Under the pieces are notes generated by a model, which saw only the letters and a list, made by a program, of their open reading frames with translations, had not been told where the DNA came from and did not search any database. The translations under genes were made by a program, and so were the position numbers. This document shows positions 1-7,763 of a stretch of DNA of 9,224 nucleotides, piece by piece. Source of the stretch: SSF26 sp037443945 (GTDB lineage Bacteria > Chloroflexota > Anaerolineae > J102); the NCBI GenBank assembly GCA_037443945.1, contig JBBINH010000081.1, forward strand, positions 1 to 9,224. Reading direction: 5' to 3'. Each line of letters begins with the position of its first letter. Position 1 is the stretch's first letter.

Positions 1-47
1 CTGGCCATTTCGAGGGGGCCGCCCGGCCGCCCCTTCTGGCCACGCAT
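1..47 (-). CDS. Start of a probable divergent gene, product unknown (partial)
   Basis: Reading the minus strand, an ATG at 47-45 opens a frame that runs off the window edge without a stop. It gives 15 residues, MRGQKGRPGGPLEMA. The sequence GGAGGGG lies at 60-54, six bases before the ATG, which is one of the best Shine-Dalgarno matches in the window and the main reason to believe in this start. The peptide is basic and rich in Gly and Pro, too little to assign a family. If real, the gene is transcribed away from the small protein at 256, and the spacer at 48-255 is a shared divergent control region. The GC-rich run at 15-32 could also be non-coding, so this stays tentative. Confidence 0.4.
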   Translation of the reverse strand, partial: MRGQKGRPGGPLEMA

Positions 48-53
48 GGTGAT

Positions 54-60
54 CCCCTCC
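54..60 (-). promoter_or_regulatory. Ribosome binding site of the divergent gene
   Basis: GGAGGGG on the minus strand, six bases from the ATG at 47. It decides the proposed start of the divergent frame. Confidence 0.4.
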
Positions 61-109
61 GTCGAGCGCACCGCACATCGCCGGAACCTGCGCGGCCGGC
101 GACACCTGC

Positions 110-125
110 CGTTGCCGAGGCAACG
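110..125. promoter_or_regulatory. Short inverted repeat CGTTGCC-GA-GGCAACG
   Basis: Two perfect 7-base arms (110-116 and 119-125) are separated by GA. As RNA this would form a six-pair stem with a CGAG loop. On the minus strand it would lie in the 5' leader of the divergent gene; as DNA it could be a protein-binding dyad. There is no T-run on either side, so it is not a terminator. Confidence 0.35.
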
Positions 126-153
126 TAACGTCCGCTCCGGCGGTGTCGGGCTG

Positions 154-167
154 CATTTGCGCAAATG
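154..167. promoter_or_regulatory. Perfect 14-bp palindrome, candidate operator
   Basis: CATTTGCGCAAATG reads identically on both strands. It is an AT-containing island in GC-rich surroundings, between two divergent genes. An imperfect extension (GGCT at 149-152, AGCC at 170-173) widens the dyad. Its centre is roughly 70 bases upstream of the expected transcription start of the gene at 256, a position suited to an activator or to a regulator of the divergent gene. The binding protein cannot be named from the sequence. Confidence 0.45.
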
Positions 168-179
168 GAAGCCGCCCGG

Positions 180-225
180 CTGACATGGACAAGGGTTTGC
201 TCTAAGCTACAAAACATGGTATTGT
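180..225 (+). promoter_or_regulatory. Promoter for the gene at 256 (extended -10)
   Basis: TGGTATTGT at 217-225 fits the extended -10 pattern TGnTATAAT with four of six -10 bases. TTGCTC at 197-202 lies exactly 17 bases upstream as a weak -35. A transcript would start near 232, leaving a leader of about 24 bases. A second, weaker possibility is CTGACA at 180-185 (five of six -35 bases) with TAAGCT at 203-208. Confidence 0.5.
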
Positions 226-255
226 TATGGCAACCATCGTTCTGCGAGTCCGACC

Positions 256-564
256 ATGTCTCGTCCTATCAAGCTTGTTTTTACCTACAACATGAAACCC
301 GGCCGTGAAGAAGCCTGTCACCAATACGTGGTGGAGCAACTCGGCGCTGCGCTTACCGAGTTCGGCTTTCGCTTCACCGATGCCTGGTTCACGGCCTGGG
401 GTCAGAGCCCGCAAATCATGGGAGCGGGTCTGCTACCTGACATCGAAACCGCGCGGGCTCTGCTGACCAGCGAAACCTGGCGCAAGGCCGTAAAAGGCCT
501 GCAGGCCTATGCCACCGACTTTACCGTGCGCTTGATCGAACCGGCCGCCGCTTTTCAGATTTGA
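256..564 (+). CDS. Small conserved-type hypothetical protein, likely dimeric alpha/beta-barrel (ABM-like) fold
   Basis: This encodes 102 residues with no signal peptide or membrane segment, so it should be cytoplasmic. The pattern is a beta strand (IKLVFTYNMKPG, residues 5-16), an amphipathic helix with EEACHQYVVEQL (18-29), Trp- and Phe-rich strands (FTDAWFTAWG, 40-49), a second helix (61-81) and a closing strand (TDFTVRLIEP, 87-96). This order resembles small ferredoxin-like proteins of the dimeric alpha/beta-barrel superfamily, which includes antibiotic-biosynthesis monooxygenase-like and stress-response proteins. That fold is inferred from the pattern; no catalytic residue is evident and I assign no reaction. 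The ATG is the only usable start: the frame is open back to a TGA at 181-183 but contains no ATG, GTG or TTG. No Shine-Dalgarno sequence precedes it. It is probably transcribed alone, with its own promoter upstream and a strong terminator downstream. Confidence 0.75.
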   Translation: MSRPIKLVFTYNMKPGREEACHQYVVEQLGAALTEFGFRFTDAWFTAWGQSPQIMGAGLLPDIETARALLTSETWRKAVKGLQAYATDFTVRLIEPAAAFQI

Positions 565-592
565 ACCTGTTCGTTTTTCGCCAAACGCCGGC

Positions 593-625
593 AAAGACAG
601 GCTTTTCTTGCCTGTCTTTTTGTTT
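593..625 (+). terminator. Rho-independent terminator
   Basis: A perfect 10-bp stem (593-602 AAAGACAGGC with 610-619 GCCTGTCTTT) closes a 7-base loop and runs into a T-rich tail (617-621, then GTTT). It lies 28 bases after the stop at 562-564. This is the clearest intrinsic terminator in the window and separates the small gene from the block that begins at 682. Confidence 0.88.
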
Positions 626-632
626 ATGAAAT

Positions 633-657
633 TTGCAGCAAAAAACTTAAATATCAT
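633..657 (+). promoter_or_regulatory. Possible promoter for the dehydrogenase-guaA block
   Basis: The stretch 622-664 is strikingly AT-rich compared with its surroundings and follows directly after a terminator, where a new promoter is expected. TATCAT at 652-657 matches five of six -10 bases. No -35 sits at the right spacing: TTGCAG at 633-638 is only 13 bases away. The position is plausible but the exact elements are uncertain. Confidence 0.35.
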
Positions 658-669
658 CAAATAGAAACC

Positions 670-673
670 GGAG
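670..673 (+). promoter_or_regulatory. Ribosome binding site of the dehydrogenase gene
   Basis: GGAG lies eight bases before the ATG at 682. This is one of the few good Shine-Dalgarno matches in the window and it fixes the start. Confidence 0.7.
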
Positions 674-681
674 AAAACCGT

Positions 682-1569
682 ATGAACGAAAAGGTTGGAT
701 TTATCGGTTTGGGTATCATGGGACAAGGCATGGCTGCCAACCTTCTGCGTGCGGGATTTCCCCTGACCGTTTGGAACCGGACGGCGGCCAAAATGGCGCC
801 TCTGGTGGCGGCCGGCGCCCGGCCGGCCGCTTCGCCCGCCGATCTGGCCGGCCGTAGCACCATCGTTGTCATCTGTGTCAGCGACACGCCCGACGTCGAA
901 ACCGTCCTTTTGGGCCCCGATGGCGTACTTGCCGGCGCCCAACCCGGCAGTCTTGTTGTGGATTGCAGCACCATCAGCCCGGACGCCACGCGACGGCTGG
1001 CTCAAACCCTGGCGACGCGGGGGATCGGCATGCTCGATGCCCCCGTCAGCGGTGGCAGTGAGGGCGCGGCTAAAGGGACTCTTTCGATCATGGTTGGTGG
1101 CAAAGAAGCGGATTTCCGGCGGGCGTTACCCGTCCTTCAGGCCATGGGCAAACAGATCACCCACGTCGGCGATCATGGCGCCGGTCAAACCGTGAAATTG
1201 ATGAACCAGATTCTGGTGGTAGGTCATGCCCTGGCTATGAGCGAAGCCTTCCTCTTCGGCCAGGCTCATGGTGTTGACCTGGAGAAGGCGTTGACGGCGC
1301 TCACGGCCGGGGCCGCCGGTAGTTGGATGCTCAGTCAGCGGGGACCCCAAATCCTGCGTCGCGATTGGCGGCCCGGTTTTACCATTGACCTGCAGCAGAA
1401 AGACCTTCGGCTTGTCTTGGCCGCTGCCGACGCTAGCGGCGTTCCTGTACCCGCTACCGCCCTTATCTTTCAACTCTATCGCACCCTTCAGGCTCGGGGC
1501 CTGGGTGGTGAGGGCAATCATGCCCTCATCAAGGCCCTCGAACTTCTGGCCGGTTTCGAGGTCGCATAA
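682..1569 (+). CDS. NAD(P)-dependent beta-hydroxyacid dehydrogenase (3-hydroxyisobutyrate dehydrogenase / tartronate or succinic semialdehyde reductase family)
   Basis: This cytoplasmic oxidoreductase has 295 residues, the normal family length. The N-terminal Rossmann domain opens with the dinucleotide-binding motif GLGIMG (9-14). After the second strand comes VWNRT (30-34); an Arg here (R33) is typical of members that prefer NADPH, such as glyoxylate/succinic semialdehyde reductases. DCSTISP (94-100) is the cofactor-side loop. DAPVSGGSEGAAKGTLS (119-135) is the substrate-binding signature. GAGQTVKLMNQ (166-176) carries the catalytic Lys172 and Asn175, and DLQQKDLRL (236-244) supplies the conserved Lys240 and Asp241. 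The rest is the all-helical C-terminal domain used for dimerisation. All key residues are present, so an active enzyme is expected. Family members reduce small semialdehydes or oxidise 3-hydroxy acids, and the neighbours do not settle the substrate. guaA follows 60 bases later without a terminator and may be co-transcribed. Confidence 0.93.
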   Translation: MNEKVGFIGLGIMGQGMAANLLRAGFPLTVWNRTAAKMAPLVAAGARPAASPADLAGRSTIVVICVSDTPDVETVLLGPDGVLAGAQPGSLVVDCSTISPDATRRLAQTLATRGIGMLDAPVSGGSEGAAKGTLSIMVGGKEADFRRALPVLQAMGKQITHVGDHGAGQTVKLMNQILVVGHALAMSEAFLFGQAHGVDLEKALTALTAGAAGSWMLSQRGPQILRRDWRPGFTIDLQQKDLRLVLAAADASGVPVPATALIFQLYRTLQARGLGGEGNHALIKALELLAGFEVA

Positions 1570-1579
1570 CCCATCACGG

Positions 1580-1633
1580 ATGACTCGTATGCCATCCAAC
1601 ATGGCAACGATGTGCATGTCGGCTGATTCATGA
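1580..1633 (+). other. Met-rich 17-codon small ORF overlapping the guaA start
   Basis: In the 60-base gap before guaA an ATG at 1580 opens a short frame, MTRMPSNMATMCMSADS, with five Met codons in 17. Its TGA (1631-1633) overlaps the guaA ATG (1630-1632) as ATGA, the classic geometry of translational coupling. guaA has no Shine-Dalgarno sequence of its own, so ribosomes ending here could restart on guaA. No good Shine-Dalgarno sequence precedes 1580 either, and the same frame is open back into the dehydrogenase gene, so the arrangement may be chance. A weak hairpin (TGCCAT 1590-1595, ATGGCA 1601-1606) lies inside it. Confidence 0.25.
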
Positions 1634-3189
1634 AAACCCATGCTACGGTTATCGTTGTTGATTTCGGTTCGCAGACAGCCCAACTGATTGCCCGGCGGGT
1701 ACGTGAGTTAGGGGTCTATAGCGAGCTGGTCCCTTGGGATGCACCTCCGGAGCGTTTTGCGGTTGGTCAGGCTTTTATCCTCTCCGGCGGTCCCAGCAGC
1801 ATCTACGAACCCGGGGCTCCTAAGATTCCGGCTGCTGTCCTGGAAAGTGGCAAGCCGGTATTGGGCATTTGCTACGGCATGCAGGCGCTGGCCCATGCTT
1901 TGGGCGGCCGTGTGGCGCCGGGTCCGACCCGTGAGTTCGGCCCGGCCGATGTCATCCTCGGCGAGCGTGCACCGTTGTTATACGGCCTCTCGTCGCCCAT
2001 GTCCGTGTGGATGAGTCATGGCGATCAGGTCGAAGCCCCGCCACCGGGCTGGCTGCCCCTGGGCTATTCGCGCGATCGGGTCTTGGCTGTCATGGGTGAC
2101 CCGGCCCGTGGTCGCTATGGGGTCCAGTTTCATCCTGAGGTGCAACATACCTCTCAAGGCCTCGACCTGTTGCGCAATTTCCTTTTTGCCGTTGCCGGTT
2201 TGACTGCCGATTGGACGCCGGGTCATTTTATCGCCGAGGCCGTCGAGGAGCTGCGGACGCGTGTGGGGGGCGATCGGGTCTTGCTGGGCCTTAGCGGCGG
2301 TGTGGATTCGGCCGTAGCGGCTGCGCTCATCCACCGCGCCATCGGTGATCGGCTGACCTGTGTGTTTGTAGACCACGGCCTTTTGCGCCAGGGAGAAGCC
2401 GATGAGGTCATTGCGACCTTTCGGCATGCCCACGGCATGCGTCTGGAGGTGGTGGATGCGGCGGCCGAATTCCTGGCCGACCTGGCCGGGGTGACCGATC
2501 CGGAGGTGAAGCGCAAGCGTATCGGTCATCGTTTCGTGCGGGTGTTCGAGGCCACGGCCGCGCGTCTGGTCCAGACCGACCCCGGTCCGCCTTATCGCTT
2601 CCTGGCCCAGGGCACTCTCTATCCCGATGTCATCGAGAGTGCGTCCGGTGGTCGCGAGGCCGCCGCTCGCACCATCAAAACCCATCACAATGTCGGGGGA
2701 TTGCCCGCCGATATCACCTTCGAGGTCCTGGAGCCGCTCCGTTTGCTTTTCAAGGACGAGGTCCGCCGGGTGGGGCTGGAGCTGGGTCTGCCGGAACATC
2801 TGGTCTGGCGCCATCCCTTCCCCGGCCCCGGTTTGGCCATTCGCATCCTGGGCGAGGTCACGCCAGAACGGCTTGACATCCTGCGGCGGGCCGATGCCGT
2901 TGTGGTTCAAGAACTCGAACGGGCCGGGTTGTATCGGACCACGGCCCAGGCCTTTGCCGTGCTGTTACCGGTGCGGACGGTCGGCGTCATGGGCGATTTT
3001 CGCACCTATGCCCATGTCATTGCCGTGCGTGTGGTCACCACCGATGACTTCATGACGGCCGATTGGGCCAGGTTACCTTACGAGGTGCTCGGCCGCATGG
3101 CGACCCGTATTGTCAATGAAGTCCATGGCGTCAACCGTGTTGTATACGATATTACCTCCAAACCGCCGGCTACCATCGAGTGGGAGTGA
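1630..3189 (+). CDS. guaA: GMP synthase (glutamine-hydrolysing)
   Basis: This enzyme makes GMP from XMP, ATP and glutamine, the last step of de novo guanine nucleotide synthesis in the cytoplasm. Its 519 residues match the usual length. Residues 1-190 form the class I glutamine amidotransferase: DFGSQ near the N-terminus, nucleophile Cys81 in GICYGMQALAHALGG, and His168 with Glu170 in QFHPE. The ATP pyrophosphatase domain starts near 200 with the loop LSGGVDSA (221-228). GTLYPDVIESAS (328-339) and KTHHNVGGLP (350-359) are conserved family stretches. HPFPGPGLAIR (395-405) opens the dimerisation domain, and the canonical ending TSKPPATIEWE shows the gene is complete. The start fits the family's N-terminus, although no Shine-Dalgarno sequence precedes it. 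It lies 60 bases after the dehydrogenase and 21 bases before the hydrolase gene. No guaB or purine riboswitch is visible. Confidence 0.98.
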   Translation: MKTHATVIVVDFGSQTAQLIARRVRELGVYSELVPWDAPPERFAVGQAFILSGGPSSIYEPGAPKIPAAVLESGKPVLGICYGMQALAHALGGRVAPGPTREFGPADVILGERAPLLYGLSSPMSVWMSHGDQVEAPPPGWLPLGYSRDRVLAVMGDPARGRYGVQFHPEVQHTSQGLDLLRNFLFAVAGLTADWTPGHFIAEAVEELRTRVGGDRVLLGLSGGVDSAVAAALIHRAIGDRLTCVFVDHGLLRQGEADEVIATFRHAHGMRLEVVDAAAEFLADLAGVTDPEVKRKRIGHRFVRVFEATAARLVQTDPGPPYRFLAQGTLYPDVIESASGGREAAARTIKTHHNVGGLPADITFEVLEPLRLLFKDEVRRVGLELGLPEHLVWRHPFPGPGLAIRILGEVTPERLDILRRADAVVVQELERAGLYRTTAQAFAVLLPVRTVGVMGDFRTYAHVIAVRVVTTDDFMTADWARLPYEVLGRMATRIVNEVHGVNRVVYDITSKPPATIEWE

Positions 3190-3210
3190 GTCCCCGTCCG
3201 GACACACCCG

Positions 3211-4674
3211 ATGAAACTGCGGTCCTGGTTTTTCCTGACACTCGTCCTGGCTGCGGTGGTCTATCTAGGGCCGCCTTTTATGGCCTTCAACCGCAGTCGT
3301 GGCGTCATCCCGGCCGGGATGACCCTGGGCGGTGCCGTCATCACGGCGGCCACGCCGGACGAGGCCGCCGCGCAGCTACGCCGGCTTTTCGAGGCCCCCA
3401 TTCTGGTCTATCACGGCGAACGTCGCCTGGTCCTGCGACCGGAGGAGATCGCGTTTCGCGTTGATGCCGAAGCCATGATCGCCGAGGCCCGGCGTTATCG
3501 ACGCGGTTTTTATACCCTGCGCGAGTTTCTGTTTTATCTCCTCGACCGTCCGCCCATCGGTCGGGATATCCCCTTGCAGTACACCTTCGATCGGGAACGG
3601 CTGGCCGCCTGGTTGCGCGTTCAGGCCGCCGCCTACGATAGCGATCCCACCCCGGCCTATGCCAAGCTCGAGACTTTGCAATTCGTTCCCGGCCGGCCGG
3701 GCCGCTACACCGACCTGGCCGATAGCGCCATACGGGTGATCGCCGCTTTCACCGGCGCCTACAACCGCCAGGCCCACCTGAGCCTGCACGAACGACCGCC
3801 TTTGCCGCCGACACCCGAAACCTTGGAGGCGGCCTTGCGCCGTCGGCTGGAACGCTTCAACGGCATCTACAGCCTGTATTACGAGGACCTGAGCACCGGC
3901 GAGGTGATCGATATCGACGGCGATACGGCCTTCGCCGGCATGAGCACGGTCAAAATCCCCATTCTCCTCAAGCTTTACCACGATTTTGACCTCCCCCTCG
4001 ATCCCGGTACCACCCGCTGGATCAGCGAGACCGTCACCTCCGAGACGGCCAGCAATGCCGGAGCCAATGCCCTGCTCTATCGGATCGGGGAGGGCGATAC
4101 CCTTACCGGCGCCCGTCGCGTCACCGAGTTTATCCGCAAGCTGGGCTATCAAAACACCTTTATCGCCGTTCCTTACGATAGCGACCTTACGCCGCCGCCC
4201 ATCGTAACCCCGGCCAACGCCAATCCCGAATACAACACCTATCCCGATCCGGCCATGCAGACCACGCCTACCGATATCGGGCGCATGCTGGCCGATATCG
4301 GCCGTTGTGCCGAAGGTCGTGGAAACATCCTGGCCGCCTTCCCCGAACGCCTCAATCCGGCCAAATGTCGGGAGTTGATCGGCTGGTTGGAGCGGAACCC
4401 CATGGGCTATTTGTTGCGCTACGGCGTGCCCAAAACGGCACGGGTGGCCCACAAGCACGGTTACGGCACCGATACCCAAGGCGATGTCGCCCTCATCTAT
4501 GGCCCTGCCGGGCCTTACGTCCTTGCCGTCTTCGTCTATCAGTACGGCTGGGTCGTATGGGAACAGAGCAATCCTCTCATGAACGACCTCAGTCGGCTGG
4601 TGTGGAATTACTATCTGGCGCGTTTGGGTCAGGAACAACTGCCCCCCTTCCAGACCACGACAAGCGGGGGATAA
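3211..4674 (+). CDS. Membrane-anchored serine hydrolase: VanW/YoaR-type N-terminal domains plus class A beta-lactamase-like domain
   Basis: This encodes 487 residues. A hydrophobic segment (about 5-25) after MKLR is a signal anchor or signal peptide, which puts the rest outside the membrane. Residues about 33-195 resemble the putative peptidoglycan-binding region of VanW/YoaR proteins: IPAGMTLGG followed by an EA-rich helix, then LRPEEIAFRVDAEAMI, then a second unit with QYTFDRERLAAWL and PGRPGRYTDLADSAI. From about 205 a class A beta-lactamase-like fold follows, with the nucleophile motif STVK (Ser245, Lys248). The other motifs differ from true beta-lactamases. The SDN position aligns with ASN (280-282), KTG is KHG (415-417), and the omega-loop EPELN aligns with NPEYN (338-342), so the deacylating Glu appears missing. 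I infer an envelope peptidase or hydrolase rather than a resistance enzyme; the substrate is unknown. The gene lies 21 bases after guaA with no clear ribosome binding site. Confidence 0.82.
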   Translation: MKLRSWFFLTLVLAAVVYLGPPFMAFNRSRGVIPAGMTLGGAVITAATPDEAAAQLRRLFEAPILVYHGERRLVLRPEEIAFRVDAEAMIAEARRYRRGFYTLREFLFYLLDRPPIGRDIPLQYTFDRERLAAWLRVQAAAYDSDPTPAYAKLETLQFVPGRPGRYTDLADSAIRVIAAFTGAYNRQAHLSLHERPPLPPTPETLEAALRRRLERFNGIYSLYYEDLSTGEVIDIDGDTAFAGMSTVKIPILLKLYHDFDLPLDPGTTRWISETVTSETASNAGANALLYRIGEGDTLTGARRVTEFIRKLGYQNTFIAVPYDSDLTPPPIVTPANANPEYNTYPDPAMQTTPTDIGRMLADIGRCAEGRGNILAAFPERLNPAKCRELIGWLERNPMGYLLRYGVPKTARVAHKHGYGTDTQGDVALIYGPAGPYVLAVFVYQYGWVVWEQSNPLMNDLSRLVWNYYLARLGQEQLPPFQTTTSGG

Positions 4675-4699
4675 AGCAGAGCTTTTCCATCCCCCAAGC
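4664..4699 (+). terminator. Long hairpin across the hydrolase stop codon, possible terminator or attenuator
   Basis: GGGGGAT (4666-4672) pairs with ATCCCCC (4689-4695), and AAAGC (4673-4677) pairs with GCTTT (4681-4685) around an AGA loop. This gives 12 pairs with a single TCC bulge at 4686-4688. The stem includes the stop TAA at 4672-4674. No T-run follows, so it is not a classical intrinsic terminator; it may protect the 3' end of the upstream mRNA or insulate the promoter at 4710. Confidence 0.5.
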
Positions 4700-4709
4700 C
4701 CATTTCCAA

Positions 4710-4718
4710 TGGTATAAT
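4710..4718 (+). promoter_or_regulatory. Extended -10 promoter for the ABC-F block
   Basis: TGGTATAAT is a perfect extended -10 element (TGnTATAAT). No -35 is recognisable at 16-18 bases, as is usual for this class. Transcription should begin near 4725, giving a leader of about 15 bases before the ATG at 4740. This position supports starting the ABC-F gene at 4740 rather than at the earlier in-frame ATG at 4305. Confidence 0.75.
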
Positions 4719-4739
4719 AGACTGCGCTTTTGCATACCT

Positions 4740-6725
<1,986 letters not shown>

Positions 6726-6805
6726 GGCGTTGCGAGACCTGACGAAGCCGCTGCGGCGGCAACCAATCCGAAAGCCTCATCCTGATCCTCGCTTTACTTC
6801 CTGCC
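6726..6805 (+). other. Gap between the ABC-F and coaE genes
   Basis: These 80 bases contain no terminator with a T-run. GCCGC-TGCG-GCGGC (6747-6760) can form a short GC-rich hairpin, and GTTGC (6729-6733) with GCAAC (6759-6763) offers a competing pairing. No convincing promoter is seen, so read-through from the ABC-F gene into coaE is likely. Confidence 0.3.
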
Positions 6806-7411
6806 ATGAAACCCCTTATCATCGGCCTGACCGGCAACATCGGAACCGGCAAAACCACCGTTTTGCGCATGTTGGCCGCGCGCGGGGCCTATACCATTGA
6901 CGCCGACGAGATTGCCCATCGTGTGCTGGAACCCGGCGGGAGCGCCTATGAGGCCGTCGTCGCCGCTTTCGGTCCGGAGATCCTCAATCCGGACGCGACC
7001 ATCAACCGCAAGCACCTCGCCCAAATCGTCTTTGCCGACCCCGACCGCCTCGCTCGTCTGGAACAAATCGTCCATCCCGCCGTCAGGGCCACCATCAACG
7101 CCCTCATCGAGCAGACAACGGCGCCGGTCGTCGTCATTGAAGCCATCAAACTGCTGGAAGCGGGCATGGCCATTGCGCTGTGCGACCAGGTGTGGGTGGT
7201 GACCTCACCGGTTGAACAGCAGCTCGAGCGTCTGATGGCGGAACGGGGCATGTCTCGCGAGGAAGCGCTGGCCCGCATGACCGCACAGAGTCCTCAGGCC
7301 TTCAAAGTGGGCCAGGCGGATGTCATCATCGAGAACAACGGTACCCTGACCGATCTCGAGCACCAGGTGGAAGCGGCCTGGCAACGGCTGGGCGTGACGG
7401 TAGCTGCCTGA
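6806..7411 (+). CDS. coaE: Dephospho-CoA kinase
   Basis: This enzyme phosphorylates the ribose 3'-hydroxyl of dephospho-CoA with ATP, the last step of coenzyme A synthesis, in the cytoplasm. Its 201 residues match the family. The P-loop GLTGNIGTGKTT lies at 7-18. IDADEIAHRVLEPG (31-44) is the diagnostic CoaE stretch carrying the active-site Asp of DAD. LEQIVHPAVR (85-94) is the conserved helix of the CoA-binding domain. The later core motif reads EAIKLLEAG (112-120), where many homologues have a PLLFE-type sequence. The lid segment reads QSPQAFK (161-167) instead of the Arg-containing version of E. coli CoaE. The C-terminal strand is DVIIENNG (172-179). The start is chosen by homology, because the bases just upstream are pyrimidine-rich with no Shine-Dalgarno sequence. 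It lies 80 bases after the ABC-F gene and 35 before the membrane protein gene. Confidence 0.95.
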   Translation: MKPLIIGLTGNIGTGKTTVLRMLAARGAYTIDADEIAHRVLEPGGSAYEAVVAAFGPEILNPDATINRKHLAQIVFADPDRLARLEQIVHPAVRATINALIEQTTAPVVVIEAIKLLEAGMAIALCDQVWVVTSPVEQQLERLMAERGMSREEALARMTAQSPQAFKVGQADVIIENNGTLTDLEHQVEAAWQRLGVTVAA

Positions 7412-7446
7412 GCCTGTCGTATCACCCTTTCTCACCGGATCCGGCT

Positions 7447-7707
7447 ATGTCCACTCTCAAACGCCTCTGGAACGAGCATCCTAATCTGGTTTCCTTCGCC
7501 CTGCTGACCGTGGGCATGTGGATTATCCTGTACCTGTCGGCGCGCCATGTCGGTTTTACGCCCGGTCAATGGCTGGCTCTGGCCGTTGCCACGATGGTTC
7601 TGGCTGCCCTCTGTGTGTGGATTATCAGTTGGGAGGCCGACGAGGAGGAAGAGTCGAAGGCAGCCCCACCAACGGTAAGCCAGGGCACGCGCGAAACCGA
7701 TGCGTAA
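7447..7707 (+). CDS. Small membrane protein with two predicted transmembrane helices, function unknown
   Basis: This encodes 86 residues. Two hydrophobic segments (about 13-32 and 41-61) are joined by a short loop, SARHVGFTPGQ. The basic N-terminus (K5, R6) suggests it lies inside, which would make the protein a hairpin with both ends in the cytoplasm. After the second helix comes an acidic run, EADEEEES (63-70), and a disordered Pro/Ser/Thr tail. Each helix ends in a WII motif (residues 25-27 and 58-60), encoded by an identical 11-base repeat 33 codons apart, which hints at an internal duplication. I do not recognise a family. The even placement between coaE and dnaJ (gaps of 35 and 72 bases) suggests co-transcription. 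No strong ribosome binding site is seen. The clean hydrophobic pattern and in-operon position support a real gene. Confidence 0.7.
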   Translation: MSTLKRLWNEHPNLVSFALLTVGMWIILYLSARHVGFTPGQWLALAVATMVLAALCVWIISWEADEEEESKAAPPTVSQGTRETDA

Positions 7708-7763
7708 AGCGTATGCTGCTCCCATCGGGCGCGCATATGGCCCGGCCCTCATCCCATTCTTAC

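Noticed and set aside
1385..1579. Longer version of the small ORF before guaA, beginning inside the dehydrogenase gene
   Set aside because: It is an out-of-frame shadow of the conserved dehydrogenase C-terminus. Only the part after 1580 lies in the gap.
1570..1629. Purine riboswitch or attenuator before guaA
   Set aside because: The gap is only 60 bases and has just a weak 6-bp hairpin without a T-run. No purine riboswitch core is visible.
1978..2910. 310-codon antisense open frame within guaA, and a similar 323-codon one at 4629-5600
   Set aside because: Both lie opposite genes with intact catalytic motifs and have no ribosome binding site or domain.
3930..4450. Calling the hydrolase a beta-lactamase resistance gene
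   Set aside because: The nucleophile motif is present, but the omega-loop Glu, the SDN serine and the KTG threonine are not, and the gene sits beside guaA with wall-binding-type domains.
3376..4638. 420-codon open frame on the minus strand opposite the serine hydrolase gene
   Set aside because: It is a shadow of GC-rich codon use. The plus-strand protein has clear domains and the antisense translation shows no recognisable motif or start signal.
4305..4739. N-terminal extension of the ABC-F frame starting at 4305
   Set aside because: It overlaps the hydrolase gene, its translation is Arg/Pro-rich and unlike ABC-F proteins, and a perfect extended -10 promoter at 4710-4718 lies inside it.
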